DNA of 64,000 nucleotides from Vreelandella arcis (GTDB lineage Bacteria > Pseudomonadota > Gammaproteobacteria > Pseudomonadales > Halomonadaceae). Below, piece by piece: positions 10,731 through 22,389 of this stretch (its first letter is position 1; every line of letters begins with the position of its first letter). The translations under genes and the position numbers were made by a program. The notes beneath the pieces are model-generated. The model saw only the letters and a program-made list of their open reading frames with translations. It did not search any database and had not been told where the DNA came from. The stretch covers positions 166,036 to 230,035 of the forward strand of contig NZ_FNII01000008.1 of the NCBI RefSeq assembly GCF_900103865.1. The letters run 5' to 3'.

Positions 10731-11486
10731 ATGAGCCCCACCGATAAGCGCACGACCGATTTTGGTTATCAGGAAGTTCCTCTCGACGAAAAAGCCTCAC
10801 GCGTGGCCGATGTTTTCCATTCGGTCGCCGCCCGTTACGACGTCATGAACGACCTCATGTCAATGGGCATCCACCGTGTATGGAAGCGTCTCACCATCGA
10901 GCGCGCCGGGGTTCGCCCTGGCCACCACGTACTCGATATCGCCGGCGGCACTGGCGACCTAACGCTTAAGTTTTCGCGTTTGGTCGGCCCCCGGGGCAAA
11001 GTGGTTCTGGCCGACATCAACGCCTCGATGCTCAATGTGGGCCGCGACAAACTGATGGACAGCGGCGTAGGCAGCAACGTTGAATATGTCCAGGCCAACG
11101 CCGAGTGCCTGCCGTTTCCCGATAACAGCTTTGACTGCATCACCATTGCGTTTGGATTGCGCAACGTCACCGACAAAGACGCTGCGCTACGCTCGATGGC
11201 CCGGGTGCTTAAACCCGGCGGACGTCTACTGGTGCTGGAATTTTCCAAACCCAACAACCCACTGTTATCGAAAGCCTACGACGAATACTCTTTCCGCCTT
11301 CTGCCGAAAATGGGCGAGCTGGTAGCGGGCGATGGCGAAAGCTACCGCTACTTGGCCGAGTCGATCCGTATGCACCCCGACCAAGACACGCTGAAAAGCA
11401 TGATGGAGAGCGCCGGTCTTGAGCGGGTGGAATACACCAACCTCACCGGCGGTATCGTCGCGCTGCACCGCGGCATTAAACTATGA
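10731..11486 (+). CDS. ubiE: ubiquinone/menaquinone C-methyltransferase UbiE
   Basis: SAM-dependent methyltransferase for the C-methylation step of ubiquinone (and, where made, menaquinone) synthesis. [23 protein letters not shown] at the N-terminus is family-specific, followed by the SAM-binding [11 protein letters not shown] (about 67-77), [11 protein letters not shown] and FGLRNVTD. Length 251 fits. It begins the ubi cluster: ubiJ starts 22 bases later and ubiB overlaps ubiJ. Confidence 0.97.
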   Translation: MSPTDKRTTDFGYQEVPLDEKASRVADVFHSVAARYDVMNDLMSMGIHRVWKRLTIERAGVRPGHHVLDIAGGTGDLTLKFSRLVGPRGKVVLADINASMLNVGRDKLMDSGVGSNVEYVQANAECLPFPDNSFDCITIAFGLRNVTDKDAALRSMARVLKPGGRLLVLEFSKPNNPLLSKAYDEYSFRLLPKMGELVAGDGESYRYLAESIRMHPDQDTLKSMMESAGLERVEYTNLTGGIVALHRGIKL

Positions 11487-11508
11487 CATCAACCACCATG
11501 AGGTCAGC

Positions 11509-12147
11509 ATGCTGGTAACACCGACCTTATTGCTGGCCGGATGTGAACGCACCTTGAACGCCTTGCTCGCCCGCGATCCTGCGTCGCCTGGTCGGCTAGC
11601 CGCGTTGGCGGGTAGCCGCTTGTTAGTGCGTTTCGAGCAGCCCCACCTGGCACTGGTCATGCACTACCACGCCGCCGGCGTCGACTTACTCCGCGCCGAC
11701 GGCCTAGACGACCAGCAGGCCGATGCAGTGGTAGAGCTAACCCCGGAAACGCTATCGGCTTGGATGAGCGGGGCGTCGGTAGAGCAACTGATGTTTGAAG
11801 GTAGGCTCGCCTTTCGTGGCCAAGTGCACTTGCTTGAGGCGACGCGCGCGTTGCTGCTTGACCTTGACCTCGACTGGGAAAATGAACTGGCGCGCTGGCT
11901 GGGGGACTATCCTGCCCACTCACTGGCCGAAGGCCTTCGGCGGGCGGCAGGCTGGGGCCTACGAACCAAAGACGAGCTCGTGAAGGACGTTTCGGACTAC
12001 GTATTTGAAGAGGCCCGCCTGCTTCCCGGCCGCCAGCAACGCGACGTACTGCGTGACCAGCTAACCGCACTAGAAGTGGCGACTGATCGCCTGGAAGCTC
12101 GCTTTAAACGCCTTGATCGACGGCTTCGCGCGGAGGCGAACCAATGA
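11509..12147 (+). CDS. ubiJ: ubiquinone biosynthesis accessory factor UbiJ
   Basis: Soluble factor of the ubiquinone biosynthesis complex, thought to bind hydrophobic intermediates through an SCP2 lipid-binding domain. The 212-residue protein has the SCP2-like N-terminal half (about 15-120) and a C-terminal amphipathic, coiled segment ([20 protein letters not shown]). The start at 11509 with TGAGG upstream avoids overlap with ubiE. The reading frame overlaps ubiB by four bases (ATGA), indicating translational coupling. Confidence 0.9.
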   Translation: MLVTPTLLLAGCERTLNALLARDPASPGRLAALAGSRLLVRFEQPHLALVMHYHAAGVDLLRADGLDDQQADAVVELTPETLSAWMSGASVEQLMFEGRLAFRGQVHLLEATRALLLDLDLDWENELARWLGDYPAHSLAEGLRRAAGWGLRTKDELVKDVSDYVFEEARLLPGRQQRDVLRDQLTALEVATDRLEARFKRLDRRLRAEANQ

Positions 12148-13766
12148 GCCTGCGGCTTATTCGCATCAGTTGGATTATTGCCCGCCACCGCCTGGATACG
12201 CTGCTGCCGCTTGATCGGCTACCGTGGTGGCTGCGGTTTCTGCTGTGGTTTTCGCCGCTGCGCCTGATGCCCATTGGCCGGCGCTCACGGGCTGAGCGGT
12301 TACGTCTCGCCTTGGAAGCGCTCGGGCCTATTTTTATTAAATTCGGCCAGATGCTTTCCACGCGTCGCGACCTGCTGCCCGCCGACCTCGCCGATGAACT
12401 CAGGCGCCTACAAGATCAAGTCCCGCCCTTCCCTGGTGAGCACGCCGTTGCCCGGGTGGAAAAAGAGCTTGATATGCCGCTTAGCGAGGCATTCGCCTTT
12501 TTCGACCCGGCGCCCCTAGCATCGGCCTCAATTGCACAAGTGCATGTCGCCCGGTTGCATAGCGGTGAGGACGTGGTGGTCAAAATCATTCGCCCCGGCA
12601 TCGACCGCATCATGCGTCAGGACATGGCTCTGATGTATCAGGTGGCCAAGCTGCTTAGCAAAGTGCCTGAGGCACGTCGCCTGCGCCCGGTAGAGGTGAT
12701 CAGGGATTATGAGGCGACGCTCTTCGATGAGCTCGACCTGTATAAAGAAGCCGCCAACACCTCGCAGCTTAAGCGCAATTTCAAAGATTCCCCGCTACTG
12801 TTTGTGCCGACCATCTACTGGCCCTTTACCCGCCGCCACGTCATGGTCCAGGAACGCATTCGCGGCGTGCCTGTGGCTGACCTTGACACGCTTAAAGCCA
12901 ACGGCACCAACCTTAAAAAGCTCGCCGAGCGCGGCGTGGAACTTTTCTTTACCCAGGTATTCCGCGACAATTTCTTCCATGCTGACATGCACCCTGGGAA
13001 TATTTTCGTCAACTGCGACAACCCTGAAGACCCGCAATATATCGCCATTGACTGCGGGATTGTCGGCAGCCTAACGCGGGAGGATCAGGATTACCTGGCG
13101 CGCAACCTGCTGGCATTTTTTCATCAAGACTATTACGAAGTGGCGGCGCTGCACATTGAGTCAGGCTGGGTGGGTGAAAACACCCGGGCCAACGAGTTTG
13201 CCGCAGCGATACGTACCGTTTGCGAGCCAATCTTAGAAAAACCGTTGAAAGATATATCCTTTGGCCAGGTACTGCTGGGGCTGTTCCAAACCGCCCGGCG
13301 CTTTAATATGGAAGTTCAGCCCCAGCTGGTGTTGCTGCAAAAAACCCTACTGAATATAGAAGGATTGGGGCGACAGCTTTACCCAGACCTTGACCTGTGG
13401 AGCACGGCAAAACCCTATTTAGAGCAGTGGATGAAGGATCGCGCCGGCGTCGGCGGCTTGTGGCGGTCACTAAAACGCCAGGCACCGGAGCTTTCTCATC
13501 AGTTACCGGAGCTGCCGGTATTAGCGCACCAGGCACTTAATCGCATGGAGCACGAACACCGTCAGCGCCACCAGCAGGCTTCGGCTATCAGCGCCATGCG
13601 ACGGCAAATGGCCCGACAAGGAAAACGCCAGCATCGCTTGCGGATTGGTTTGATCTTGCTGGGGCTCGCTCTGGCTTGGCAGCCACTCAGCCAATGGGCA
13701 AGCGGTCAAGAATGGCCGGTTCTCTTCGCTGCGGCCATCGGCTTATTGCTGTTAGCATGGCAATAG
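12144..13766 (+). CDS. ubiB: ubiquinone biosynthesis atypical kinase/ATPase UbiB
   Basis: Member of the ABC1/ADCK/UbiB family required for coenzyme Q synthesis. The KxGQ-type motif [13 protein letters not shown] (about 64-76) and the Ala-rich loop [11 protein letters not shown] (about 123-133), both diagnostic of the family, are present. A catalytic-type segment HADMHPGN follows, with the DCG of the metal-binding loop. Two C-terminal hydrophobic segments (about 497-540) anchor it in the membrane. Length 540 is normal. It is the third ubi gene in the operon. Confidence 0.97.
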   Translation: MSLRLIRISWIIARHRLDTLLPLDRLPWWLRFLLWFSPLRLMPIGRRSRAERLRLALEALGPIFIKFGQMLSTRRDLLPADLADELRRLQDQVPPFPGEHAVARVEKELDMPLSEAFAFFDPAPLASASIAQVHVARLHSGEDVVVKIIRPGIDRIMRQDMALMYQVAKLLSKVPEARRLRPVEVIRDYEATLFDELDLYKEAANTSQLKRNFKDSPLLFVPTIYWPFTRRHVMVQERIRGVPVADLDTLKANGTNLKKLAERGVELFFTQVFRDNFFHADMHPGNIFVNCDNPEDPQYIAIDCGIVGSLTREDQDYLARNLLAFFHQDYYEVAALHIESGWVGENTRANEFAAAIRTVCEPILEKPLKDISFGQVLLGLFQTARRFNMEVQPQLVLLQKTLLNIEGLGRQLYPDLDLWSTAKPYLEQWMKDRAGVGGLWRSLKRQAPELSHQLPELPVLAHQALNRMEHEHRQRHQQASAISAMRRQMARQGKRQHRLRIGLILLGLALAWQPLSQWASGQEWPVLFAAAIGLLLLAWQ

Positions 13767-13787
13767 TTAAAGCACCTAAGGATCCCC

Positions 13788-14150
13788 ATGGACACGACGC
13801 CTTCGACCCCCAATAATACGCCTGTGCTCGATGCGCTCGCCGAGGTATTACAACAGCGCCGCCACGCAGCGCCGGACGATTCGTATGTTGCCGCCTTGCA
13901 TTACAAGGGATTGAACAAGATACTCGAAAAAGTCGGCGAGGAAGCCACCGAAACATTGCTTGCCGCTAAAGACGCCGAACACGGCGGTTTGGCCGAGCGA
14001 CAGGCATTGGTCGCTGAAACAGCCGACCTGTGGTTTCATAGCTTGGTGATGCTGTCGCATCTGGACATGGATCACCGCGACGTACTAAACGAATTAGCGC
14101 GTCGCTTTGGCATGTCGGGCCACGACGAAAAAGCGGCGCGCGAACAATAA
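13788..14150 (+). CDS. hisE: phosphoribosyl-ATP pyrophosphatase (HisE)
   Basis: Second step of histidine biosynthesis, converting PR-ATP to PR-AMP. The 120-residue protein shows the all-alpha NTP pyrophosphatase pattern [15 protein letters not shown] (about 45-60) followed by [13 protein letters not shown]. As in Pseudomonas, hisE stands alone next to tatABC and is not fused to hisI. No hisI is seen here; it must be elsewhere. About 40 bases separate it from tatA. Confidence 0.93.
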   Translation: MDTTPSTPNNTPVLDALAEVLQQRRHAAPDDSYVAALHYKGLNKILEKVGEEATETLLAAKDAEHGGLAERQALVAETADLWFHSLVMLSHLDMDHRDVLNELARRFGMSGHDEKAAREQ

Positions 14151-14192
14151 CCCATTGGCTTTGCAACGTAGATCCATTATGAGGACACGCTT

Positions 14193-14468
14193 ATGTTAGG
14201 TGGTATCAGTATTTGGCAACTGCTCATTGTGCTGGGCATCATCATCCTGGTTTTCGGCACTAAAAAACTACGCAACGTCGGCACAGACTTGGGCGGTGCG
14301 GTTAAGGGCTTCAAAAAAGCCGTTCATGAGGATGAGAAAGACACCGATAAACCAGACGCCGATCAGCCTCAGTCGAAAGTCAGCCACGACGAAGCTGGCA
14401 ACACCTACGACGTTCAAGCAGAAGAGAAAGCCAAACAGAAAGCCGAAAATAACGACGAGCGCAAATAA
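14193..14468 (+). CDS. tatA: Tat translocase subunit TatA
   Basis: Forms the membrane-thinning/pore oligomer of the twin-arginine translocase. One N-terminal transmembrane helix (about 4-21, [16 protein letters not shown]) is followed by the FGTKKLRN hinge, an amphipathic helix [11 protein letters not shown], and an acidic charged tail. Length 91 is typical. First gene of tatABC. Confidence 0.96.
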   Translation: MLGGISIWQLLIVLGIIILVFGTKKLRNVGTDLGGAVKGFKKAVHEDEKDTDKPDADQPQSKVSHDEAGNTYDVQAEEKAKQKAENNDERK

Positions 14469-14471
14469 GCC

Positions 14472-14909
14472 ATGTTCGACTTTGGCTTTTTTGAAATACT
14501 GGTCATTGGCGTTGTCGGGCTTTTGGTGCTGGGCCCTGAGCGCCTGCCGCGCGCCGCGCGCACGGCAGGGCTGTGGGTCGGTAAGGTTAAACGCACCGTT
14601 TCGGGAATGCAGCGTGAAATCAGCGCTCAGCTTGAGGCGGAGGATCTACGCCAAAAGCTCACCGACCAGCAAACAAAGCTAGATGACAGTTTACGCAAAG
14701 CCAAACAGGACGTAGAGCGGATAGCCGACGACCCCGAAAAACCAACGGCCCCTTCACGCAGCACGTCAAGCGAGTCGGAACAGCGCGCCGCCAGTGCTGT
14801 GTCGCACCTGGATGATGCGCTGGAGACCGTCCAAGAGGAAGCCCCAGAGTCGCCGGCGCCAGCCTCCTCCGACGCTGAGTCATCTACTAAGGACCGCAAG
14901 CACCCATGA
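14472..14909 (+). CDS. tatB: Tat translocase subunit TatB
   Basis: Partner of TatC in the twin-arginine signal receptor complex. The N-terminus MFDFGFFEILVIGVVGLLVLGPERLP has the TatB transmembrane helix with its conserved glutamate and the GPERLP hinge. The amphipathic helix and a long Ser/Glu-rich tail follow (145 residues in total). Starts three bases after tatA stop and overlaps tatC by four bases. Confidence 0.96.
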   Translation: MFDFGFFEILVIGVVGLLVLGPERLPRAARTAGLWVGKVKRTVSGMQREISAQLEAEDLRQKLTDQQTKLDDSLRKAKQDVERIADDPEKPTAPSRSTSSESEQRAASAVSHLDDALETVQEEAPESPAPASSDAESSTKDRKHP

Positions 14910-15691
14910 GTACGTCTGGCGATTCCCAGGAGCCCAATAATGAGCCGCCCCAAGCACCGCTAATCGAGCATCTCATAGAGTTGCGCTCGCGCCTGATGCG
15001 GGCGGTTATCGCCATTTTGGTGATCTTTCTGGGACTGTATTCGTTCTCAAACGATATCTACATTTTCGTGGCGGAACCTCTCATGGCGCTGCTGCCTCCC
15101 GGGTCGCAAATGATTGCGACGGAAGTCGCCTCGCCGTTTCTTGCGCCGTTTAAACTAACCTTGGTGACTGCGCTGTTCATTGCCGTTCCCTTCGTGCTTC
15201 ACCAAGCATGGTCGTTTATTGCCCCAGGGCTTTACGATAATGAGAAAGCGCTGGCTATTCCGATCCTCGTTTCCAGCATCTTGCTGTTCTACGCAGGGGC
15301 GGCATTCGCCTATTACGTGGTATTTCCGCTGCTGTTTGCGTTTTTCACCCAAACAGGACCGGAAAATGTCACGGTGATGACCGACATCAACCAGTATTTG
15401 AACTTCGTGCTCAAGCTGTTTTTTGCCTTTGGTGTGGCCTTTGAAATCCCAGTGGCAACGTTTTTGTTGATCCTGTCAGGCGCCACGACGGTCGAAAGCC
15501 TTTCTCAGAAACGTCCGTATATCATATTGGGCTGTTTCATTATTGGCATGGTGCTAACACCGCCCGACGTTATTTCCCAGAGTTTGCTAGCGGTGCCGAT
15601 GTATCTGCTTTACGAAGTTGGCCTGTTGTTTGGCCGCTTGGTGCGCAATCGTCGAGCCGAAAAAGCCGCTCAAGAACAGAGCGACGAATAA
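14906..15691 (+). CDS. tatC: Tat translocase subunit TatC
   Basis: Six-helix membrane receptor for twin-arginine signal peptides. The N-terminal LIEHLIELRSRLMRA (about 19-33) is the TatC signature, and further hydrophobic segments reach to about 240. FYAGAAFAYYVVFP and GMVLTPPDVISQ are also family motifs. Length 261 is typical. Last gene of the ubi-hisE-tat run, closed by the terminator at 15725. Confidence 0.97.
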   Translation: MSTSGDSQEPNNEPPQAPLIEHLIELRSRLMRAVIAILVIFLGLYSFSNDIYIFVAEPLMALLPPGSQMIATEVASPFLAPFKLTLVTALFIAVPFVLHQAWSFIAPGLYDNEKALAIPILVSSILLFYAGAAFAYYVVFPLLFAFFTQTGPENVTVMTDINQYLNFVLKLFFAFGVAFEIPVATFLLILSGATTVESLSQKRPYIILGCFIIGMVLTPPDVISQSLLAVPMYLLYEVGLLFGRLVRNRRAEKAAQEQSDE

Positions 15692-15724
15692 GCGATTCGT
15701 TTTCACTGTAAACACCCAATAAAT

Positions 15725-15749
15725 AAGCCGCTGCCCTAGGCAGCGGCTT
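15725..15749. terminator. bidirectional hairpin between tatC and elbB
   Basis: Perfect 11-base stem AAGCCGCTGCC / GGCAGCGGCTT with a CTA loop, between two converging genes. The flanking AT and TA bases are short, so termination strength is moderate. Confidence 0.8.
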
Positions 15750-15778
15750 ATGCGTTTGTACGGGCGTTCGCTTGCAAA

Positions 15779-16438
15779 CTAGCTCATCATGTCATCAATC
15801 CGATCCACCAACTTAAAAATACCCGTGGCCGCTTCGCTAATCCGCGTGGCGAGCATATAGGCGGGTGTTGTCACTACCCGATGTTCCAGATCCACCACGA
15901 TATCGTCAACGCTACAGCTGCGGTGCAGTCCGCCCATGGCGCTGATCGCTCCGGATACGCCGGGATCTTTGCCTACCGTGACAGCAATGCCATCGCCTAA
16001 TAAACGCGTTGCCAGCACCGGCGCAATGCAGATTAAGCCAATCGGTTTGGCGTCTTCGCGAAAGCCTGCCAACACCTCTTTGAGTGACTCAAGTACCTGC
16101 ATGCTGTCACCTGCTGTGGCGAAATCCGACAGGTTTTTGGCCACACCAAAGCCACCCGGTACGATCACCGCGTCAAACTCATCGGCCACTAACTCGGTCA
16201 GCGGGGTCACCTCGCCGCGGGCCAAACGCGCTGACTCCACCAGCACATTACGCCGTTCGTCTGCATCGGCTTGCTGGGTGAGGTGATTTACCACATGGTG
16301 TTGCTCGATATCGGGGGCAAAACAGCGATATCCTATTCCCAGCTGATCCAAGCGTAGAAGCGTCAACGTGGTTTCGTAAATTTCTGAACCATCGAATGCA
16401 CCGCAACCAGCGAGAATCACTGCCACCTGTTTGGTCAT
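15779..16438 (-). CDS. elbB: ElbB-like isoprenoid-biosynthesis glyoxalase (DJ-1/PfpI superfamily)
   Basis: The 219-residue protein starts MTKQVAVILAGCGAFDGSEIYE, which is characteristic of ElbB (SCRP-27A). It continues with the ALL-type loop IVPGGFGVAKNLSDFA (about 94-109) and GLICIAPVL, where Cys is in the nucleophile-elbow position of the DJ-1 superfamily. E. coli ElbB has weak glyoxalase activity, and the cellular role remains unclear. I use the ATG at 16438 with AAGGAG upstream. The frame extends 25 codons further but without family similarity. Confidence 0.9.
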   Translation of the reverse strand: MTKQVAVILAGCGAFDGSEIYETTLTLLRLDQLGIGYRCFAPDIEQHHVVNHLTQQADADERRNVLVESARLARGEVTPLTELVADEFDAVIVPGGFGVAKNLSDFATAGDSMQVLESLKEVLAGFREDAKPIGLICIAPVLATRLLGDGIAVTVGKDPGVSGAISAMGGLHRSCSVDDIVVDLEHRVVTTPAYMLATRISEAATGIFKLVDRIDDMMS

Positions 16439-16541
16439 GCCTATCTCCTTGTCCAGGGTCTGCTCATTCAGCAGCGTTCGCGCCACTTTAGTCAGTCTTG
16501 TGGCGCGCCACAAGGCGGCTTTCGCCGCAGGTCAAGGCTGA

Positions 16542-17612
<1,071 letters not shown>

Positions 17613-17633
17613 TCTGCGTGCGTAGATGACAAC

Positions 17634-17672
17634 GCTGTGACACGTCTTTGTCATCTTGCTTTGTCATACTGC
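17634..17672. repeat. tandem 13-base repeats upstream of ppk1
   Basis: Two near-identical 13-mers, TTTGTCATCTTGC and TTTGTCATACTGC, lie back to back at 17647-17672, and a more diverged copy beginning GCTGTGAC precedes them. They resemble Pho-box half-sites (TGTCAT), but the 13-base period differs from the 11-base period of PhoB sites. Confidence 0.4.
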
Positions 17673-17734
17673 GTTGATCATCGCGTATCGGGCAATGATA
17701 CGCTCCAAAATCACTGACGCCGGAGGCAGTCAAC

Positions 17735-19927
17735 ATGGACGATCAGGTCACCGACAGCTTGCCCAATCCGCCTAATGAGCATGGCAGCGGCGATACCGAA
17801 ACGTCCACGCTTCGCGTTAACCGCACGCCAGCGGGCATTCAGGCCCGCGAAACGCCGCCCGAAACCGACCTAGACAATCCGCAGCTCTACTTCAACCGCG
17901 AGCTGTCGCACCTGAAGTTTAATATCCGCGTGTTGGAGCAGGCGCTCGATGATGCCCACCCGCTTCTCAACCGACTGATGTTTCTGCTGATTTTCTCATC
18001 CAATATGGATGAGTTTTTTGAGATTCGCGTCGCTGGGCTTAAGCACCAAATCGCCCTAGGCGACGATACAACAGGCGCCGATGGGCGGCTCCCCAAAGCC
18101 GTACTGGCCGAGATTTCCGAGATCGCTCACGAACAAATCGTGCGCCAGTATCAAATACTTAACGATACGTTGTTGCCGGCACTCGAGGCTCAGGGACTCA
18201 GGTTTCGGCGTCGCGATCAATGGACCAAAGCGCAAAAAGACTGGGTTCAGGAACTGTTTAATAACGATATTATGCCGGTCATCAGCCCTATCGGGCTGGA
18301 TCCGTCGCACCCCTTTCCGCGATTGGTCAACAAAAGCCTCAACTTTATCGTCGAGCTGGAAGGCAAGGATGCCTTTGGCCGCGCCGGTGGCATGGCGATT
18401 CTGCCCGCCCCCCGCTCGCTGCCGCGCCTCATGGCCCTGCCCAAGAACCTTTGCAGCGAAGGCTTTACCGAGTACGTGTTTTTATCATCGATGATTCACG
18501 CGCATGCCGAGGAGCTGTTTCCAGGCATGAAGGTGCGCGGTTGCTACCAGTTCCGCCTGACGCGTAATGCGGACATGACGGTCGACCCCGAAGAGGTGTC
18601 CGACCTGGCCTCGGCGCTGCGCGGCGAACTGTTGGCAAGGCGCTACGGCAGCGGGGTGCGCTTAGAAGTCGCCGATAACTGCCCGGACGATTTAACCAAC
18701 TTCCTGCTACGCCAATTCAGCCTTGAGAGCGACGATCTTTACCGCGTACAAGGCCCGGTCAACCTGACCCGTATGATGTCGGTGCTTGGCGACGTTGACC
18801 GCCCCGAGCTGCTATATCGGCCTTACACACCTGGCACCCCCAAAGCACTGAGAGGTGGCAGTTTATTTAGCGCTATCGCTAAACAGGATCTCCTGCTGCA
18901 CCATCCTTTTCAGTCGTTTTCGCCAATTGAAGATCTACTCAGCGAGGCGGCACGCGACCCGGATGTACTGGCGATCAAACAAACGCTCTACCGGACCGGT
19001 GCCGACTCGCCGATTGTTAGCGCGCTGGTGGACGCCGCGAGTCATGGTAAAGAAGTGACCGTGGTGATTGAGTTGCGGGCGCGCTTTGACGAAGCAGACA
19101 ACCTGCAACTGGCGTCACGGCTTCAGGAAGCCGGAGCCATCGTGATTTACGGCATCATGGCGTATAAAACCCACGCCAAAATGCTGCATATTGTGCGCCG
19201 TGAGAGCGATGGGCTCCGCCACTACGCCCACCTGGGCACCGGCAACTACCATTCCAAAACCGCCAAACTGTACACCGACTACAGCCTGCTGACCGCCAAT
19301 AAGGCACTTTGCGCCGACGTCCATCGGGTGTTTCAACAGCTGTCGGGCATGGGTCGCGCGCGTAAAATTGATACGCTGCTCCACGCGCCGTTTACGCTGC
19401 ACGAACGATTAATAGAAATGATTGATCGCGAAGCGCAGGTGGCCCGCAAGGGCAAACGTGCTCATATCATCTTCAAGTGCAACTCGCTCACCGAGCCTCA
19501 ACTTATCAAGGCGCTATATCGGGCGTCTCAGGCAGGCGTGGAGTGTGACCTGATTATTCGCGGCATGTGCTGCCTAAAACCCGGGCTACCAGGCGTATCG
19601 GAGAACATTCGCGTGCGTTCGATTATCGGGCGTTTTCTAGAGCACACGCGAGTTTTCCACTTCCACAACGATGGCAAGCCGGAAATTTGGTGCTCAAGCG
19701 CTGATCTGATGTCGCGTAATATGTTCCATCGGGTGGAAACCTGCTTTCCGCTGCTCGATAAAAAGTTGGCCTCCCGTGTGCGCAAGGATCTGGAAACCTA
19801 CCTGGTGGACAACTGCCAAAGCTGGCTGCTGAAAAGCGACGGTAGCTACCACCTGCAAGACCCGGGCAACAGTGATCCCATCAGCGCTCAGGAAACATTG
19901 CTCTACGCCTACGCCACTAAAAGTTGA
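17735..19927 (+). CDS. ppk1: polyphosphate kinase 1
   Basis: Membrane-associated enzyme that reversibly polymerises ATP gamma-phosphate into polyphosphate. Core motifs NRELSHLKFN (N domain, about 54-63), SSNMDEFFEIRVAG (about 89-102) and the autophosphorylated histidine region KTHAKMLHI (about 477) are present. RVETCFPLLD is near the C-terminus. At 730 residues it is slightly longer than E. coli Ppk because of an N-terminal polar extension of about 45 residues. It is a single-gene unit; ppx is not adjacent. Confidence 0.96.
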   Translation: MDDQVTDSLPNPPNEHGSGDTETSTLRVNRTPAGIQARETPPETDLDNPQLYFNRELSHLKFNIRVLEQALDDAHPLLNRLMFLLIFSSNMDEFFEIRVAGLKHQIALGDDTTGADGRLPKAVLAEISEIAHEQIVRQYQILNDTLLPALEAQGLRFRRRDQWTKAQKDWVQELFNNDIMPVISPIGLDPSHPFPRLVNKSLNFIVELEGKDAFGRAGGMAILPAPRSLPRLMALPKNLCSEGFTEYVFLSSMIHAHAEELFPGMKVRGCYQFRLTRNADMTVDPEEVSDLASALRGELLARRYGSGVRLEVADNCPDDLTNFLLRQFSLESDDLYRVQGPVNLTRMMSVLGDVDRPELLYRPYTPGTPKALRGGSLFSAIAKQDLLLHHPFQSFSPIEDLLSEAARDPDVLAIKQTLYRTGADSPIVSALVDAASHGKEVTVVIELRARFDEADNLQLASRLQEAGAIVIYGIMAYKTHAKMLHIVRRESDGLRHYAHLGTGNYHSKTAKLYTDYSLLTANKALCADVHRVFQQLSGMGRARKIDTLLHAPFTLHERLIEMIDREAQVARKGKRAHIIFKCNSLTEPQLIKALYRASQAGVECDLIIRGMCCLKPGLPGVSENIRVRSIIGRFLEHTRVFHFHNDGKPEIWCSSADLMSRNMFHRVETCFPLLDKKLASRVRKDLETYLVDNCQSWLLKSDGSYHLQDPGNSDPISAQETLLYAYATKS

Positions 19928-19940
19928 CCATGTCAGATGA

Positions 19941-19967
19941 AAAACCCCGGCGCGTTGCCGGGGTTTG
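19941..19967. terminator. shared terminator of ppk1 and metE
   Basis: Ten-base stem AAACCCCGGC / GCCGGGGTTT with a GCGTT loop. Flanking A-run on the left gives the T-run for the minus-strand metE transcript. Confidence 0.88.
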
Positions 19968-19992
19968 ACATGTTGAGACATGCGATCCGCAT

Positions 19993-22290
19993 TTAGGCGT
20001 AACGCTGGCGCAGTTGCTTAGCGGCCTCTACCATATTGGCAAGCGCCGGCTCTACTTCGGCCCAGCCGCGGGTTTTGAGCCCACAGTCGGGATTGACCCA
20101 TAGCCGTTCGGCGGGGATTTTTTCCAGCGCTTTTTCCATCAAGTCCACCATCCACCCCACATCAGGAATATTCGGGGTGTGGATATCATAGACGCCAGGC
20201 CCAATCTCGTTGGGATAAGCAAAGTCCTGGAAGGCGTCGAGCAATTCCATATCCGAGCGTGATGTTTCGATGGTGATCACATCGGCATCCAGCGCCGCGA
20301 TCGCTCCGATGATGTCGTTAAACTCCGAGTAACACATGTGGGTATGGATCTGAGTCGCGTCACTAACCCCCGCGGCACTTAACCGGAAACATTCCACCGC
20401 CCAGTCTAAATAGCTCTGCCACTCGTTCTGGCGCAGCGGCAAGCCTTCACGCAGGGCGGGTTCGTCAATTTGAATAATAGGGATACCGGCCTGCTCCAGA
20501 TCCAGCACCTCGTCGCGAAGCGCTAAGGCAATCTGCCGGCAGGTGGTATCACGCGATTGATCATCGCGCACAAACGACCACTGCAATATCGTCACGGGGC
20601 CGGTCAGCATGCCTTTCATGGGCTTATCGGTGAGCGTTTGGGCATACTGACTCCAGCGCACGGTCATAGCCGCCGGGCGGGTCACGTCGCCAAAAATGAC
20701 CGGCGGTTTCACGCAGCGCGAGCCATAGCTTTGAACCCAACCAAAGCGGGTAAAGGCAAAGCCATCTAGCTGTTCGCCAAAATACTCCACCATGTCGTTG
20801 CGCTCGGCCTCACCGTGTACCGGCACGTCCAAGCCGAGCGCTTCTTGGCGTTCAACCGCGTATGCAATCTCTGCTCGCATACGTGTTTCATAGTCGGTTT
20901 GGCTTAACTCACCGGCTTTAAACGCGCGCCGCGCCGCCCGAATGTCGTGGGTTTGTGGAAACGAACCGATGGTCGTGGTGGGAAATAGCGGCAGATTAAG
21001 CGCTCGGCGCTGCGCCACCGCGCGCTCAGCATAAACAGAACGACGCTGGCTATCGCCGGGCGTGACCGCGGCAACGCGCGTGCTCACCGCTGGCTGGTGA
21101 ATCCGCCCTGATTCACGCCGGGCATCCAGTGCTTGTGTGGCGGCCTTTAAACGCTGCTCATCAAGGTCGGTGGCACGGTTATCGATCAAGCGGGCCAGGG
21201 TCACCACCTCGTCGAGCTTTTGACGAGCAAACGCCAGCCAACTGACTAAAGACTCATCAAGCTCGGTTTCTTGTGTGAGGTCTACCGGCACATGTAACAG
21301 CGAACAACTGGGGGCAAGCCACAGCCGTTTACCCAGACGCACCTTTAACGGCAGCAGCCGCTCACGCAGCGCGGCAAGATCGGCACGCCAAATATTGCGT
21401 CCGTCGATAAAGCCTATCGACAGCACCTGGTGGGGGCCTAAGCGATCGATCACATTGTCGACTTGTTGCGGTGCGCGCACGGCATCAATATGCAGTCCAG
21501 CGACCGGCAGCCGCGTGGCCAGCGACAAATTATCGCCCAGGCCACCGAAGTAGCTCGCGACCAGCAGCTTTAAGGGAGCAGACTGCAGCCGATGGTAAGC
21601 GCGCTCGTACGCTTGATGCCACGCCAGAGGCAAATCCTGCACCAACGCAGGTTCATCCAACTGAACCCACTCAACCCCCTGCGTTGCCAGACGCGCCAGC
21701 ACTTCGCTATACACATCCAAGACGCTATCCAATAGCGATAAGCGATCCAGCTCGCCGGTTTTGGACTTGCCCAACCACAGCCAAGTGAGTGGCCCGGTGA
21801 GCGTCACTTTGGGGGTAAACCCGGCACTTAGTGCTTCATCAACCTCTTCGAACAACCGATTAGAGGCGAGGGTAAAGCGTTGTCCTTCATGCAGCTCCGG
21901 GACCAAGTAGTGATAGTTAGTATCGAAGTACTTGGTCATTTCGCATGCTGGTGCCGGTTCACCGCTTGGCGCCCGTCCCCGCGCCATACGAAAGGCAGTA
22001 TCCAGGTCAACATCACCCGCCGCGACTTCCTGTGCCGCGTTGAAGCGTTCGGGCACCGCACCCAATAGCACCGAGACGTTAAGCACTTGATCGTAAAATG
22101 CGAAATCGCCGACACTCACCAGATCAAGCCCCGCCGACTGCTGCGCCTGCCAATGGCGTAAGCGCAGTTCGCGACCGGTCTTTTCGAGTGCTTCGCGCGA
22201 ACACTCGCCTTTCCAGTACGCCTCGGTGGCTTTTTTTAGCTCGCGTTGAGCGCCAATGCGGGGATAGCCGAGAATATGAGAAACTGTCAT
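19993..22290 (-). CDS. metE: cobalamin-independent methionine synthase MetE
   Basis: Transfers the methyl group of 5-methyl-tetrahydropteroyl-triglutamate to homocysteine. N-terminal [21 protein letters not shown] is family-defining. The zinc ligands sit in HMCYSEF (about 651) and [11 protein letters not shown] (about 733), and the substrate region [19 protein letters not shown] is intact. Length 765 is standard. It diverges from metR with a 99-base gap, the classical arrangement in which MetR activates metE with homocysteine as coactivator. Confidence 0.97.
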   Translation of the reverse strand: MTVSHILGYPRIGAQRELKKATEAYWKGECSREALEKTGRELRLRHWQAQQSAGLDLVSVGDFAFYDQVLNVSVLLGAVPERFNAAQEVAAGDVDLDTAFRMARGRAPSGEPAPACEMTKYFDTNYHYLVPELHEGQRFTLASNRLFEEVDEALSAGFTPKVTLTGPLTWLWLGKSKTGELDRLSLLDSVLDVYSEVLARLATQGVEWVQLDEPALVQDLPLAWHQAYERAYHRLQSAPLKLLVASYFGGLGDNLSLATRLPVAGLHIDAVRAPQQVDNVIDRLGPHQVLSIGFIDGRNIWRADLAALRERLLPLKVRLGKRLWLAPSCSLLHVPVDLTQETELDESLVSWLAFARQKLDEVVTLARLIDNRATDLDEQRLKAATQALDARRESGRIHQPAVSTRVAAVTPGDSQRRSVYAERAVAQRRALNLPLFPTTTIGSFPQTHDIRAARRAFKAGELSQTDYETRMRAEIAYAVERQEALGLDVPVHGEAERNDMVEYFGEQLDGFAFTRFGWVQSYGSRCVKPPVIFGDVTRPAAMTVRWSQYAQTLTDKPMKGMLTGPVTILQWSFVRDDQSRDTTCRQIALALRDEVLDLEQAGIPIIQIDEPALREGLPLRQNEWQSYLDWAVECFRLSAAGVSDATQIHTHMCYSEFNDIIGAIAALDADVITIETSRSDMELLDAFQDFAYPNEIGPGVYDIHTPNIPDVGWMVDLMEKALEKIPAERLWVNPDCGLKTRGWAEVEPALANMVEAAKQLRQRYA

Positions 22291-22389
22291 GATGAAACCT
22301 TACAACGTGAATGATTTCGCACAGTCTGGGCACCGCCACCAGGTGAATCAAACTAAAGTTTCTAATATTGAAAATGAAAAAAACTCACC

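Noticed and set aside
17634..17672. Classical Pho box upstream of ppk1
   Set aside because: The TGTCAT units recur every 13 bases; PhoB sites need 11. Kept only as an unexplained repeat.
22291..22389. MetR binding box (TGAA-N5-TTCA) between metE and metR
   Set aside because: Only half-sites such as TGAAT and TGAAA are present; no full match could be found by eye, although control by MetR is still expected.
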